From: Eudorina sp. 2006-703-Eu-15
Taxonomy: Eukaryota; Chlorophyta; Chlorophyceae; Chlamydomonadales; Volvocaceae
Assembly (NCBI GenBank): GCA_003117195.1
Contig: BDSI01000085.1
Location: forward strand, 276,001-340,000
Direction: 5' to 3'
Length of the DNA: 64,000 nt
This document shows positions 47,120 through 60,180 of this stretch, piece by piece. The position numbers and the translations under genes are program-made. Every line of letters begins with the position of its first letter. Position 1 is the stretch's first letter. The notes beneath the pieces are model-generated. The model was not told the DNA's origin and ran no database searches. It was given only the letters and a program-made list of their open reading frames with translations.

Positions 47120-50100
47120 ATCGCTTCGTTCAGCGGCGGGAGGGATCATGCGCGGGGCCGTTCGTGGGGTCGAGTGGCGGTAGGGATCATGCGCGGGGCC
47201 GTTCGTGGGGTTGAGCGGCGGGAGGGATCATGCGCGGGGCCGTTCGTGGGGTTGAGCGGCGGGAGTGATCATGCGAGGAGTGATTGCGAATCGGCTCCTT
47301 GCTCATGGCACGAGGTGACTCCCTTGGTCGTTACTTCTTATTGCTTGCAGGCGCGGTGGCTGCTGTTGCGGATCGATTGGCCAGGTGCGGTGGTAAGTCC
47401 GCGCCTACATGTTGACGAGGCGGTAGGGATCATGCGCGGGGCCGTTCGTGGGGTTGAGCGGCGGGAGGGATCATGCGCGGGGCCGTTCGTGGGGTTGAGC
47501 GGCGGGAGGGATCATGCAGGGGGCCGTTCCTGGGGTTGAGCGGCGGGAGGGATCATGCGAGGGGTGATTGCGAATCGGCTCCTTGCTCATGGCACGAGGT
47601 GACTCCCTTGGTCGTTACTTCTTATTGCTTGCAGGCGCGGTGGCTGCTGTTGCGGATCGATTGGCCAGGTGCGGTGGTAAGTCCGCGCCTACATGTTGAC
47701 GAGTCAGCCACTTCGTGATCGATTGGGAATCGGCCCCTTGCTCATGGCACGAGCTGACTCCCTTGGTGGTTACTTCTTAATGCTTGCAGGCGCGGTGGCT
47801 GCTGTTGCGGATCGATTGGCAAGGTGCGATGGTAAGTCCGCGCCTACAAGGTGATGAGTCAGCCGCTTCGTGATCGCTTCGTTCAGCGGCGGGAGGGATC
47901 ATGCGCGGGGCCGTTCGTGGGGTCGAGTGGCGGTAGGGATCATGCGCGGGGCCGTTCGTGGGGTTGAGCGGCGGGAGGGATCATGCGCGGGGCCGTTCGT
48001 GGGGTTGAGCGGCGGGAGGGATCATGCAGGGGGCCGTTCCTGGGGTTGAGCGGCGGGAGTGATCATGCGAGGGGTGATTGCGAATCGGCTCCTTGCTCAT
48101 GGCACGAGGTGACTCCCTTGGTCGTTACTTCTTATTGCTTGCAGGCTCGGTGGCTGCTGTTGCGGATCGATTGGCCAGGTGCGGTGGTAAGTCCGCGCCT
48201 ACATGTTGGCGAGTCAGCCGCTTCGTGATCGCTTCGTTCAGCGGCGGGAGGGATCATGCGCGGGGCCGTTCGTGGGGTCGAGTGGCGGTAGGGATCATGC
48301 GCGGGGCCGTTCGTGGGGTTGAGCGGCGGGAGGGATCATGCGCGGGGCCGTTCGTGGGGTTGAGCGGCGGGAGGGATCATGCAGGGGGCCGTTCCTGGGG
48401 TTGAGCGGCGGGAGGGATCATGCGAGGGGTGATTGCGAATCGGCTCCTTGCTCATGGCACGAGGTGACTCCCTTGGTCGTTACTTCTTATTGCTTGCAGG
48501 CGCGGTGGCTGCTGTTGCGGATCGATTGGCCAGGTGCGGTGGTAAGTCCGCGCCTACATGTTGACGAGTCAGCCACTTCGTGATCGATTGGGAATCGGCC
48601 CCTTGCTCATGGCACGAGCTGACTCCCTTGGTGGTTACTTCTTAATGCTTGCAGGCGCGGTGGCTGCTGTTGCGGATCGATTGGCAAGGTGCGATGGTAA
48701 GTCCGCGCCTACAAGGTGATGAGTCAGCCGCTTCGTGATCGCTTCGTTCAGCGGCGGGAGGGATCATGCGCGGGGCCGTTCGTGGGGTCGAGTGGCGGTA
48801 GGGATCATGCGCGGGGCCGTTCGTGGGGTTGAGCGGCGGGAGGGATCATGCGCGGGGCCGTTCGTGGGGTTGAGCGGCGGGAGGGATCATGCAGGGGGCC
48901 GTTCCTGGGGTTGAGCGGCGGGAGTGATCATGCGAGGGGTGATTGCGAATCGGCTCCTTGCTCATGGCACGAGGTGACTCCCTTGGTCGTTACTTCTTAT
49001 TGCTTGCAGGCTCGGTGGCTGCTGTTGCGGATCGATTGGCCAGGTGCGGTGGTAAGTCCGCGCCTACATGTTGGCGAGTCAGCCGCTTCGTGATCGATTG
49101 CGGATCGGCCCCTTGCTCATGGCACGAGCTGACTCCCTTGGTGGTTACTTCTTATTGCTTGCAGGCGCGGTGGCTGCTGTTGCGGATCGATTGGCAAGGT
49201 GCGATGGTAAGTCCGCGCCTACAAGGTGATGAGTCAGCCGCTTCGTGATCGCTTCGTTCAGCGGCGGGAGGGATCATGCGCGGGGCCGTTCGTGGGGTCG
49301 AGTGGCGGTAGGGATCATGCGCGGGGCCGTTCGTGGGGTTGAGCGGCGGGAGGGATCATGCGCGGGGCCGTTCGTGGGGTTGAGCGGCGGGAGGGATCAT
49401 GCAGGGGGCCGTTCCTGGGGTTGAGCGGCGGGAGTGATCATGCGAGGGGTGATTGCGAATCGGCTCCTTGCTCATGGCACGAGGTGACTCCCTTGGTCGT
49501 TACTTCTTATTGCTTGCAGGCACGGTGGCTGCTGTTGCGGATCGATTGGCCAGGTGCGGTGTAAGTCCGCGCCTACATGTTGGCGAGTCAGCCGCTTCGT
49601 GATCGATTGCGGATCGGCCCCTTGCTCATGGCACGAGCTGACTCCCTTGGTGGTTACTTCTTATTGCTTGCAGGCGCGGTGGCTGCTGTTGCGGATCGAT
49701 TGGCCAGGTGCGGTGGTAAGTCCGCGCCTACATGTTGACGAGTCAGCCACTTCGTGATCGATTGGGAATCGGCCCCTTGCTCATGGCACGAGCTGACTCC
49801 CTTGGTGGTTACTTCTTAATGCTTGCAGGCGCGGTGGCTGCTGTTGCGGATCGATTGGCAAGGTGCGATGGTAAGTCCGCGCCTACAAGGTGATGAGTCA
49901 GCCGCTTCGTGATCGCTTCGTTCAGCGGCGGGAGGGATCATGCGCGGGGCCGTTCGTGGGGTCGAGTGGCGGTAGGGATCATGCGCGGGGCCGTTCGTGG
50001 GGTTGAGCGGCGGGAGGGATCATGCGCGGGGCCGTTCGTGGGGTTGAGCGGCGGGAGGGATCATGCAGGGGGCCGTTCCTGGGGTTGAGCGGCGGGAGTG

Positions 50101-53100
50101 ATCATGCGAGGGGTGATTGCGAATCGGCTCCTTGCTCATGGCACGAGGTGACTCCCTTGGTCGTTACTTCTTATTGCTTGCAGGCTCGGTGGCTGCTGTT
50201 GCGGATCGATTGGCCAGGTGCGGTGGTAAGTCCGCGCCTACATGTTGGCGAGTCAGCCGCTTCGTGATCGATTGCGGATCGGCCCCTTGCTCATGGCACG
50301 AGCTGACTCCCTTGGTGGTTACTTCTTATTGCTTGCAGGCGCGGTGGCTGCTGTTGCGGATCGATTGGCCAGGTGCGGTGGTAAGTCCGCGCCTACATGT
50401 TGACGAGTCAGCCACTTCGTGATCGATTGGGAATCGGCCCCTTGCTCATGGCACGAGCTGACTCCCTTGGTGGTTACTTCTTATTGCTTGCAGGCGCGGT
50501 GGCTGCTGTTGCGGATCGATTGGCCAGGTGCGATGGTAAGTCCGCGCCTACAAGGTGATGAGTCAGCCGCTTCGTGATCGATTGGGAATCGGCCCCTTGC
50601 TCATGGCACGAGCTGACTCCCTTGGTGGTTACTTCTTAATGCTTGCAGGCGCGGTGGCTGATGTTGCGGATCGATTGGCAAGGTGCGATGGTAAGTCCGC
50701 GCCTACAAGGTGATGAGTCAGCCGCTTCGTGATCGCTTCGTTCAGCGGCGGGAGGGATCATGCGCGGGGCCGTTCGTGGGGTCGAGTGGCGGTAGGGATC
50801 ATGCGCGGGGCCGTTCGTGGGGTTGAGCGGCGGGAGGGATCATGCGCGGGGCCGTTCGTGGGGTTGAGCGGCGGGAGGGATCATGCAGGGGGCCGTTCCT
50901 GGGGTTGAGCGGCGGGAGTGATCATGCGAGGGGTGATTGCGAATCGGCTCCTTGCTCATGGCACGAGGTGACTCCCTTGGTCGTTACTTCTTATTGCTTG
51001 CAGGCTCGGTGGCTGCTGTTGCGGATCGATTGGCCAGGTGCGGTGGTAAGTCCGCGCCTACATGTTGGCGAGTCAGCCGCTTCGTGATCGATTGCGGATC
51101 GGCCCCTTGCTCATGGCACGAGCTGACTCCCTTGGTGGTTACTTCTTATTGCTTGCAGGCGCGGTGGCTGCTGTTGCGGATCGATTGGCAAGGTGCGATG
51201 GTAAGTCCGCGCCTACAAGGTGATGAGTCAGCCGCTTCGTGATCGCTTCGTTCAGCGGCGGGAGGGATCATGCGCGGGGCCGTTCGTGGGGTCGAGTGGC
51301 GGTAGGGATCATGCGCGGGGCCGTTCGTGGGGTTGAGCGGCGGGAGGGATCATGCGCGGGGCCGTTCGTGGGGTTGAGCGGCGGGAGGGATCATGCAGGG
51401 GGCCGTTCCTGGGGTTGAGCGGCGGGAGGGATCATGCGAGGGGTGATTGCGAATCGGCTCCTTGCTCATGGCACGAGGTGACTCCCTTGGTCGTTACTTC
51501 TTATTGCTTGCAGGCGCGGTGGCTGCTGTTGCGGATCGATTGGCCAGGTGCGGTGGTAAGTCCGCGCCTACATGTTGACGAGGCGGTAGGGATCATGCGC
51601 GGGGCCGTTTGTGGGGTTGAGCGGCGGGAGGGATCATGCGCGGGCCGTTCGTGGGGTTGAGCGGCGGGAGGGATCATGCAGGGGGCCGTTCATGGGGTTG
51701 AGCGGCGGGAGGGATCATGCGAGGGGTGATTGCGAATCGGCTCCTTGCTCATGGCACGAGGTGACTCCCTTGGTCGTTACTTCTTATTGCTTGCAGGCGC
51801 GGTGGCTGCTGTTGCGGATCGATTGGCCAGGTGCGGTGGTAAGTCCGCGCCTACATGTTGGCGAGTCAGCCGCTTCGTGATCGATTGCGGATCGGCCCCT
51901 TGCTCATGGCACGAGCTGACTCCCTTGGTGGTTACTTCTTATTGCTTGCAGGCGCGGTGGCTGCTGTTGCGGATCGATTGGCCAGGTGCGGTGGTAAGTC
52001 CGCGCCTACATGTTGACGAGTCAGCCACTTCGTGATCGATTGGGAATCGGCCCCTTGCTCATGGCACGAGCTGACTCCCTTGGTGGTTACTTCTTAATGC
52101 TTGCAGGCGCGGTGGCTGCTGTTGCGGATCGATTGGCAAGGTGCGATGGTAAGTCCGCGCCTACAAGGTGATGAGTCAGCCGCTTCGTGATCGCTTCGTT
52201 CAGCGGCGGGAGGGATCATGCGCGGGGCCGTTCGTGGGGTCGAGTGGCGGTAGGGATCATGCGCGGGGCCGTTCGTGGGGTTGAGCGGCGGGAGGGATCA
52301 TGCGCGGGGCCGTTCGTGGGGTTGAGCGGCGGGAGGGATCATGCAGGGGGCCGTTCCTGGGGTTGAGCGGCGGGAGGGATCATGCGAGGGGTGATTTCGA
52401 ATCGGCTCCTTGCTCATGGCACGAGGTGACTCCCTTGGTCGTTACTTCTTATTGCTTGCAGGCGCGGTGGCTGCTGTTGCGGATCGATTGGCCAGGTGCG
52501 GTGGTAAGTCCGCGCCTACATGTTGACGAGGCGGTAGGGATCATGCGCGGGGCCGTTTGTGGGGTTGAGCGGCGGGAGGGATCATGCGCGGGGCCGTTCG
52601 TGGGGTTGAGCGGCGGGAGGGATCATGCAGGGGGCCGTTCCTGGGGTTGAGCGGCGGGAGGGATCATGCGAGGGGTGATTGCGAATCGGCTCCTTGCTCA
52701 TGGCACGAGCTGACTCCCTTGGTCGTTACTTCTTATTGCTTGCAGGCGCGGTGGCTGCTGTTGCGGATCGATTGGCCAGGTGCGGTGGTAAGTCCGCGCC
52801 TACATGTTGGCGAGTCAGCCGCTTCGTGATCGATTGCGGATCGGCCCCTTGCTCATGGCACGAGCTGACTCCCTTGGTGGTTACTTCTTATTGCTTGCAG
52901 GCGCGGTGGCTGCTGTTGCGGATCGATTGGCCAGGTGCGGTGGTAAGTCCGCGCCTACATGTTGACGAGTCAGCCACTTCGTGATCGATTGGGAATCGGC
53001 CCCTTGCTCATGGCACGAGCTGACTCCCTTGGTGGTTACTTCTTAATGCTTGCAGGCGCGGTGGCTGCTGTTGCGGATCGATTGGCAAGGTGCGATGGTA

Positions 53101-56100
53101 AGTCCGCGCCTACAAGGTGATGAGTCAGCCGCTTCGTGATCGCTTCGTTCAGCGGCGGGAGGGATCATGCGCGGGGCCGTTCGTGGGGTCGAGTGGCGGT
53201 AGGGATCATGCGCGGGGCCGTTCGTGGGGTTGAGCGGCGGGAGGGATCATGCGCGGGGCCGTTCGTGGGGTTGAGCGGCGGGAGGGATCATGCAGGGGGC
53301 CGTTCCTGGGGTTGAGCGGCGGGAGTGATCATGCGAGGGGTGATTGCGAATCGGCTCCTTGCTCATGGCACGAGGTGACTCCCTTGGTCGTTACTTCTTA
53401 TTGCTTGCAGGCTCGGTGGCTGCTGTTGCGGATCGATTGGCCAGGTGCGGTGGTAAGTCCGCGCCTACATGTTGGCGAGTCAGCCGCTTCGTGATCGATT
53501 GCGGATCGGCCCCTTGCTCATGGCACGAGCTGACTCCCTTGGTGGTTACTTCTTATTGCTTGCAGGCGCGGTGGCTGCTGTTGCGGATCGATTGGCAAGG
53601 TGCGATGGTAAGTCCGCGCCTACAAGGTGATGAGTCAGCCGCTTCGTGATCGCTTCGTTCAGCGGCGGGAGGGATCATGCGCGGGGCCGTTCGTGGGGTC
53701 GAGTGGCGGTAGGGATCATGCGCGGGGCCGTTCGTGGGTTGAGCGGCGGGAGGGATCATGCGCGGGGCCGTTCGTGGGGTTGAGCGGCGGGAGGGATCAT
53801 GCAGGGGGCCGTTCCTGGGGTTGAGCGGCGGGAGGGATCATGCGAGGGGTGATTGCGAATCGGCTCCTTGCTCATGGCACGAGGTGACTCCCTTGGTCGT
53901 TACTTCTTATTGCTTGCAGGCGCGGTGGCTGCTGTTGCGGATCGATTGGCCAGGTGCGGTGGTAAGTCCGCGCCTACATGTTGACGAGGCGGTAGGGATC
54001 ATGCGCGGGGCCGTTTGTGGGGTTGAGCGGCGGGAGGGATCATGCGCGGGCCGTTCGTGGGGTTGAGCGGCGGGAGGGATCATGCAGGGGGCCGTTCCTG
54101 GGGTTGAGCGGCGGGAGGGATCATGCGAGGGGTGATTGCGAATCGGCTCCTTGCTCATGGCACGAGGTGACTCCCTTGGTCGTTACTTCTTATTGCTTGC
54201 AGGCGCGGTGGCTGCTGTTGCGGATCGATTGGCCAGGTGCGGTGGTAAGTCCGCGCCTACATGTTGGCGAGTCAGCCGCTTCGTGATCGATTGCGGATCG
54301 GCCCCTTGCTCATGGCACGAGCTGACTCCCTTGGTGGTTACTTCTTATTGCTTGCAGGCGCGGTGGCTGCTGTTGCGGATCGATTGGCCAGGTGCGGTGG
54401 TAAGTCCGCGCCTACATGTTGACGAGTCAGCCACTTCGTGATCGATTGGGAATCGGCCCCTTGCTCATGGCACGAGCTGACTCCCTTGGTGGTTACTTCT
54501 TAATGCTTGCAGGCGCGGTGGCTGCTGTTGCGGATCGATTGGCAAGGTGCGATGGTAAGTCCGCGCCTACAAGGTGATGAGTCAGCCGCTTCGTGATCGC
54601 TTCGTTCAGCGGCGGGAGGGATCATGCGCGGGGCCGTTCGTGGGGTCGAGTGGCGGTAGGGATCATGCGCGGGGCCGTTCGTGGGGTTGAGCGGCGGGAG
54701 GGATCATGCGCGGGGCCGTTCGTGGGGTTGAGCGGCGGGAGGGATCATGCAGGGGGCCGTTCCTGGGGTTGAGCGGCGGGAGGGATCATGCGAGGGGTGA
54801 TTTCGAATCGGCTCCTTGCTCATGGCACGAGGTGACTCCCTTGGTCGTTACTTCTTATTGCTTGCAGGCGCGGTGGCTGCTGTTGCGGATCGATTGGCCA
54901 GGTGCGGTGGTAAGTCCGCGCCTACATGTTGACGAGGCGGTAGGGATCATGCGCGGGGCCGTTTGTGGGGTTGAGCGGCGGGAGGGATCATGCGCGGGGC
55001 CGTTCGTGGGTTGAGCGGCGGGAGGGATCATGCAGGGGGCCGTTCCTGGGGTTGAGCGGCGGGAGGGATCATGCGAGGGGTGATTGCGAATCGGCTCCTT
55101 GCTCATGGCACGAGGTGACTCCCTTGGTCGTTACTTCTTATTGCTTGCAGGCGCGGTGGCTGCTGTTGCGGATCGATTGGCCAGGTGCGGTGGTAAGTCC
55201 GCGCCTACATGTTGGCGAGTCAGCCGCTTCGTGATCGATTGCGGATCGGCCCCTTGCTCATGGCACGAGCTGACTCCCTTGGTGGTTACTTCTTATTGCT
55301 TGCAGGCGCGGTGGCTGCTGTTGCGGATCGATTGGCCAGGTGCGGTGGTAAGTCCGCGCCTACATGTTGACGAGTCAGCCACTTCGTGATCGATTGGGAA
55401 TCGGCCCCTTGCTCATGGCACGAGCTGACTCCCTTGGTGGTTACTTCTTAATGCTTGCAGGCGCGGTGGCTGCTGTTGCGGATCGATTGGCAAGGTGCGA
55501 TGGTAAGTCCGCGCCTACAAGGTGATGAGTCAGCCGCTTCGTGATCGCTTCGTTCAGCGGCGGGAGGGATCATGCGCGGGGCCGTTCGTGGGGTCGAGTG
55601 GCGGTAGGGATCATGCGCGGGGCCGTTCGTGGGGTTGAGCGGCGGGAGGGATCATGCGCGGGGCCGTTCGTGGGGTTGAGCGGCGGGAGGGATCATGCAG
55701 GGGGCCGTTCCTGGGGTTGAGCGGCGGGAGTGATCATGCGAGGGGTGATTGCGAATCGGCTCCTTGCTCATGGCACGAGGTGACTCCCTTGGTCGTTACT
55801 TCTTATTGCTTGCAGGCTCGGTGGCTGCTGTTGCGGATCGATTGGCCAGGTGCGGTGGTAAGTCCGCGCCTACATGTTGGCGAGTCAGCCGCTTCGTGAT
55901 CGATTGCGGATCGGCCCCTTGCTCATGGCACGAGCTGACTCCCTTGGTGGTTACTTCTTATTGCTTGCAGGCGCGGTGGCTGCTGTTGCGGATCGATTGG
56001 CCAGGTGCGGTGGTAAGTCCGCGCCTACATGTTGACGAGTCAGCCACTTCGTGATCGATTGGGAATCGGCCCCTTGCTCATGGCACGAGCTGACTCCCTT

Positions 56101-59100
56101 GGTGGTTACTTCTTATTGCTTGCAGGCGCGGTGGCTGCTGTTGCGGATCGATTGGCAAGGTGCGATGGTAAGTCCGCGCCTACAAGGTGATGAGTCAGCC
56201 GCTTCGTGATCGCTTCGTTCAGCGGCGGGAGGGATCATGCGCGGGGCCGTTCGTGGGGTCGAGTGGCGGTAGGGATCATGCGCGGGGCCGTTCGTGGGGT
56301 TGAGCGGCGGGAGGGATCATGCGCGGGGCCGTTCGTGGGGTTGAGCGGCGGGAGGGATCATGCAGGGGGCCGTTCCTGGGGTTGAGCGGCGGGAGGGATC
56401 ATGCGAGGGGTGATTGCGAATCGGCTCCTTGCTCATGGCACGAGCTGACTCCCTTGGTGGTTACTTCTTATTGCTTGCAGGCTCGGTGGCTGCTGTTGCG
56501 GATCGATTGGCCAGGTGCGGTGGTAAGTCCGCGCCTACATGTTGACGAGTCAGCCACTTCGTGATCGATTGGGAATCGGCCCCTTGCTCATGGCACGAGC
56601 TGACTCCCTTGGTGGTTACTTCTTAATGCTTGCAGGCGCGGTGGCTGCTGTTGCGGATCGATTGGCAAGGTGCGATGGTAAGTCCGCGCCTACAAGGTGA
56701 TGAGTCAGCCGCTTCGTGATCGCTTCGTTCAGCGGCGGGAGGGATCATGCGCGGGGCCGTTCGTGGGGTCGAGTGGCGGTAGGGATCATGCTAGGGGCCG
56801 TTCGTGGGGTTGAGCGGCGGGAGGGATCATGCGCGGGGCCGTTCGTGGGGTTGAGCGGCGGGAGGGATCATGCAGGGGGCCGTTCCTGGGGTTGAGCGGC
56901 GGGAGTGATCATGCGAGGGGTGATTGCGAATCGGCTCCTTGCTCATGGCACGAGGTGACTCCCTTGGTCGTTACTTCTTATTGCTTGCAGGCTCGGTGGC
57001 TGCTGTTGCGGATCGATTGGCCAGGTGCGGTGGTAAGTCCGCGCCTACATGTTGGCGAGTCAGCCGCTTCGTGATCGATTGCGGATCGGCCCCTTGCTCA
57101 TGGCACGAGCTGACTCCCTTGGTGGTTACTTCTTATTGCTTGCAGGCGCGGTGGCTGCTGTTGCGGATCGATTGGCAAGGTGCGATGGTAAGTCCGCGCC
57201 TACAAGGTGATGAGTCAGCCGCTTCGTGATCGCTTCGTTCAGCGGCGGGAGGGATCATGCGCGGGGCCGTTCGTGGGGTCGAGTGGCGGTAGGGATCATG
57301 CGCGGGGCCGTTCGTGGGGTTGAGCGGCGGGAGGGATCATGCGCGGGGCCGTTCGTGGGGTTGAGCGGCGGGAGGGATCATGCAGGGGGCCGTTCCTGGG
57401 GTTGAGCGGCGGGAGGGATCATGCGAGGGGTGATTGCGAATCGGCTCCTTGCTCATGGCACGAGGTGACTCCCTTGGTCGTTACTTCTTATTGCTTGCAG
57501 GCGCGGTGGCTGCTGTTGCGGATCGATTGGCCAGGTGCGGTGGTAAGTCCGCGCCTACATGTTGTAGAGGCGGTAGGGATCATGCGCGGGGCCGTTTGTG
57601 GGGTTGAGCGGCGGGAGGGATCATGCGCGGGGCCGTTCGTGGGGTTGAGCGGCGGGAGGGATCATGCAGGGGGCCGTTCCTGGGGTTGAGCGGCGGGAGG
57701 GATCATGCGAGGGGTGATTGCGAATCGGCTCCTTGCTCATGGCACGAGGTGACTCCCTTGGTCGTTACTTCTTATTGCTTGCAGGCGCGGTGGCTGCTGT
57801 TGCGGATCGATTGGCCAGGTGCGGTGGTAAGTCCGCGCCTACATGTTGACGAGTCAGCCACTTCGTGATCGATTGGGAATCGGCCCCTTGCTCATGGCAC
57901 GAGCTGACTCCCTTGGTGGTTACTTCTTAATGCTTGCAGGCGCGGTGGCTGCTGTTGCGGATCGATTGGCAAGGTGCGATGGTAAGTCCGCGCCTACAAG
58001 GTGATGAGTCAGCCGCTTCGTGATCGCTTCGTTCAGCGGCGGGAGGGATCATGCGCGGGGCCGTTCGTGGGGTCGAGTGGCGGTAGGGATCATGCGCGGG
58101 GCCGTTCGTGGGGTTGAGCGGCGGGAGGGATCATGCGCGGGGCCGTTCGTGGGGTTGAGCGGCGGGAGGGATCATGCAGGGGGCCGTTCCTGGGGTTGAG
58201 CGGCGGGAGTGATCATGCGAGGGGTGATTGCGAATCGGCTCCTTGCTCATGGCACGAGGTGACTCCCTTGGTCGTTACTTCTTATTGCTTGCAGGCACGG
58301 TGGCTGCTGTTGCGGATCGATTGGCCAGGTGCGGTGGTAAGTCCGCGCCTACATGTTGGCGAGTCAGCCGCTTCGTGATCGATTGCGGATCGGCCCCTTG
58401 CTCATGGCACGAGCTGACTCCCTTGGTGGTTACTTCTTATTGCTTGCAGGCGCGGTGGCTGCTGTTGCGGATCGATTGGCCAGGTGCGGTGGTAAGTCCG
58501 CGCCTACATGTTGACGAGTCAGCCACTTCGTGATCGATTGGGAATCGGCCCCTTGCTCATGGCACGAGCTGACTCCCTTGGTGGTTACTTCTTAATGCTT
58601 GCAGGCGCGGTGGCTGCTTCCCCTCCCCCCCACTCCTACTGGGACCCCGGGAACATGGCGCGACCATCCACTACATGCCCGTGCCTTCGTGGCTGTATAT
58701 CCCCAAAGCCCGGCCGGTGGGCCGTCATTTGGCCGGTCGCCCTCGGTGTGCCGTGGTGATGTCAACCGGATTTCCCCGCCCATTCCAGATCGACAGGCAA
58801 CCCGTACTGCCATTGCAGGTAGGTCACTTGGTAGGTAAGTATCATGGGCCTGGGGGGGTCGGTCGCAGACATCGACTCCGTCGAGCTGTCCTAACTTTCG
58901 CCCATACTTCCACGCACCTTGATTGCCAATAACTTGAATAACATCCGGAGCCTACCACCCAGAAGTACATCCAAAAGGCGTCAATGTCAGCAGGAAACCC
59001 TAAACCCCCATTCCTGTCGAATGCGAAGTTGCCGATCCGCCAGCCAGCCAGCTAGCTAGCTATGCTATCCACTGCGAAATGTATTGCCAAGACCACAAAA

Positions 59101-59103
59101 ATG

Positions 59104-59121
59104 CATTTTACGCGTAAAATG
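59104..59121. other. Perfect 18-bp palindrome
   Basis: CATTTTACGCGTAAAATG is self-complementary over its whole length. It could be a binding site for a dimeric protein or a small cruciform. It occurs once in the window. No neighbouring gene start suggests a role. Confidence 0.6.
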
Positions 59122-60121
59122 GAACTCGGGATGGAAGGGGGACGGGTACACGGTAAGCTCTGATTCGTTCATCATTCATCAAAGCACGCACACCGAGACT
59201 CGATGGAGACTCGATGTGCGATCAGGAATACCCAATGGGCCCCAATGCACCCGCCATCCGGATGCCACCACAATCACTCACTGTTCAGGCCATCCAGGAT
59301 CTACGACAATCACTCGACAGGCCAGATGGATCCCTCCCCTTTGCTTGCAGTGTACGGCATCCATGTACGGCAAATGAAATGCGGACGGTACACATCATCT
59401 TCTGTGCGCGGGTGGTCGATCGTCGCCTGTGTGGGTCGACATGCACTGCACTTCACGGTACCTACTTGAATTTCAACTCCCCGTGATATGTACGGCATCC
59501 GTCCCGCGGGGACCCCCAACCCCATTCGGGAAAGGATGCACCCAAGACAACAACAGCGCCGTTCTCGGCCGCATCCCTGCTCCGTGAGGCATCCCGCTCC
59601 TCATCTCAGCTTAGCCCAGCTCAGCCACACGGACGCCCGTCATCGCCTCTTGCAGTGGTGCGGTTCGTGATTTCAGTCGGCCGGCAGGGTACTGTCATAT
59701 TCATAACTCCTGTCTGCAAGTACTACCCCTCCCCATGTGCACCACAGGTACCATCAGTCAGCCAAGTGTCAGTCAGCCAGCCAGTGCCAGTCAGTCATTC
59801 TGTCAGGCTCCTGCTTGCTTTCCAACTCCCCGGTCCCTATCCGCACCACACTCCGGCCGATATAATACCTAGGACGCCTCTGACTCCGGCCGACTGCTGC
59901 AGAACGGGCGATCCTGCGCTCCCCGAAGCAACTCAAGGTACACAGGTGCACCACAGCATGTGTGCATCTGCGCAGCGGCGCCTGCCGAGGTCGCGTCCAA
60001 CACCGCCTCCGCACCCCCCGGCTCCCTCGTCAAAGATCCAGCCTGGACGGCTGCCGCCTGCAGCCGCCAGACAGGCCTCCACGACACGCCCAAGCGCTCT
60101 ACCCAGCACTAACCCCGCACC

Positions 60122-60126
60122 TTACA
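60122..60126 (-). terminator. Candidate poly(A) signal TGTAA
   Basis: TTACA on the plus strand reads TGTAA on the minus strand, about 55 nt after the stop codon of the minus-strand gene. TGTAA is the usual poly(A) signal in Chlamydomonas-type algae. It would give an unusually short 3' untranslated region. I found no other TGTAA on this strand between here and the satellite. Confidence 0.3.
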
Positions 60127-60180
60127 TCTTCTCGGACGTTCGACCGACGGCCAAGAGACTGGCCGCCAACGAGGGTGCTG

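Larger units (their letters stand above)
43672..58618 (+). repeat. Satellite array 3
   Basis: The array opens with 41-bp repeats after the 30-bp border sequence and ends inside a micro-exon-like part at 58618, where single-copy DNA begins. It is richer in 41-bp blocks than arrays 1 and 2 and has its own marker variants: CGGCTCCTTGCTC, GGCGGGAGTGATC, TTCTTAATGC in the T tract, and short joins GACGAGGCGGTAGGG that fuse the 155-bp unit directly to a 41-bp unit (near 47415, 51578, 52525, 53985, 54933). Organisation is a ladder of 510, 665 and 820 bp, that is a 510-bp core plus 0, 1 or 2 extra 155-bp units, together with 865- and 948-bp forms. Confidence 0.97.
58619..60180. other. Single-copy flank between satellite and host gene; no gene seen
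   Basis: The sequence is no longer repetitive. TGGTAGGTAAGT at 58829-58840 matches the donor-like motif at the exit of array 1. Further small features are the 18-bp palindrome at 59104-59121, short CAGT/CAGC-rich runs at 59757-59805, and repeated GTACGGCATCC at 59352, 59364 and 59490. The frame 59655-60788 overlaps the minus-strand gene and is its shadow. Part of this stretch may be downstream sequence or 3' untranslated region of the minus-strand gene. Confidence 0.5.

Noticed and set aside
1..58618. About 100 open frames of 60-210 codons within the satellite arrays
   Set aside because: They repeat with the satellite, change frame every 155 bp and end at the same TGA positions. They are by-products of the repeat and not separate genes.
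43672..58618. Regular spacing suggesting a CRISPR array
   Set aside because: There are no unique spacers: the whole unit is repeated, the unit is too long, no cas genes are present, and the DNA is eukaryotic in style.
58990..59004. AAACCCTAAACCCCC next to array 3 as an interstitial telomere
   Set aside because: Only about two imperfect units; too short to separate from chance. The single TTTTAGGG at 19993 was rejected for the same reason.
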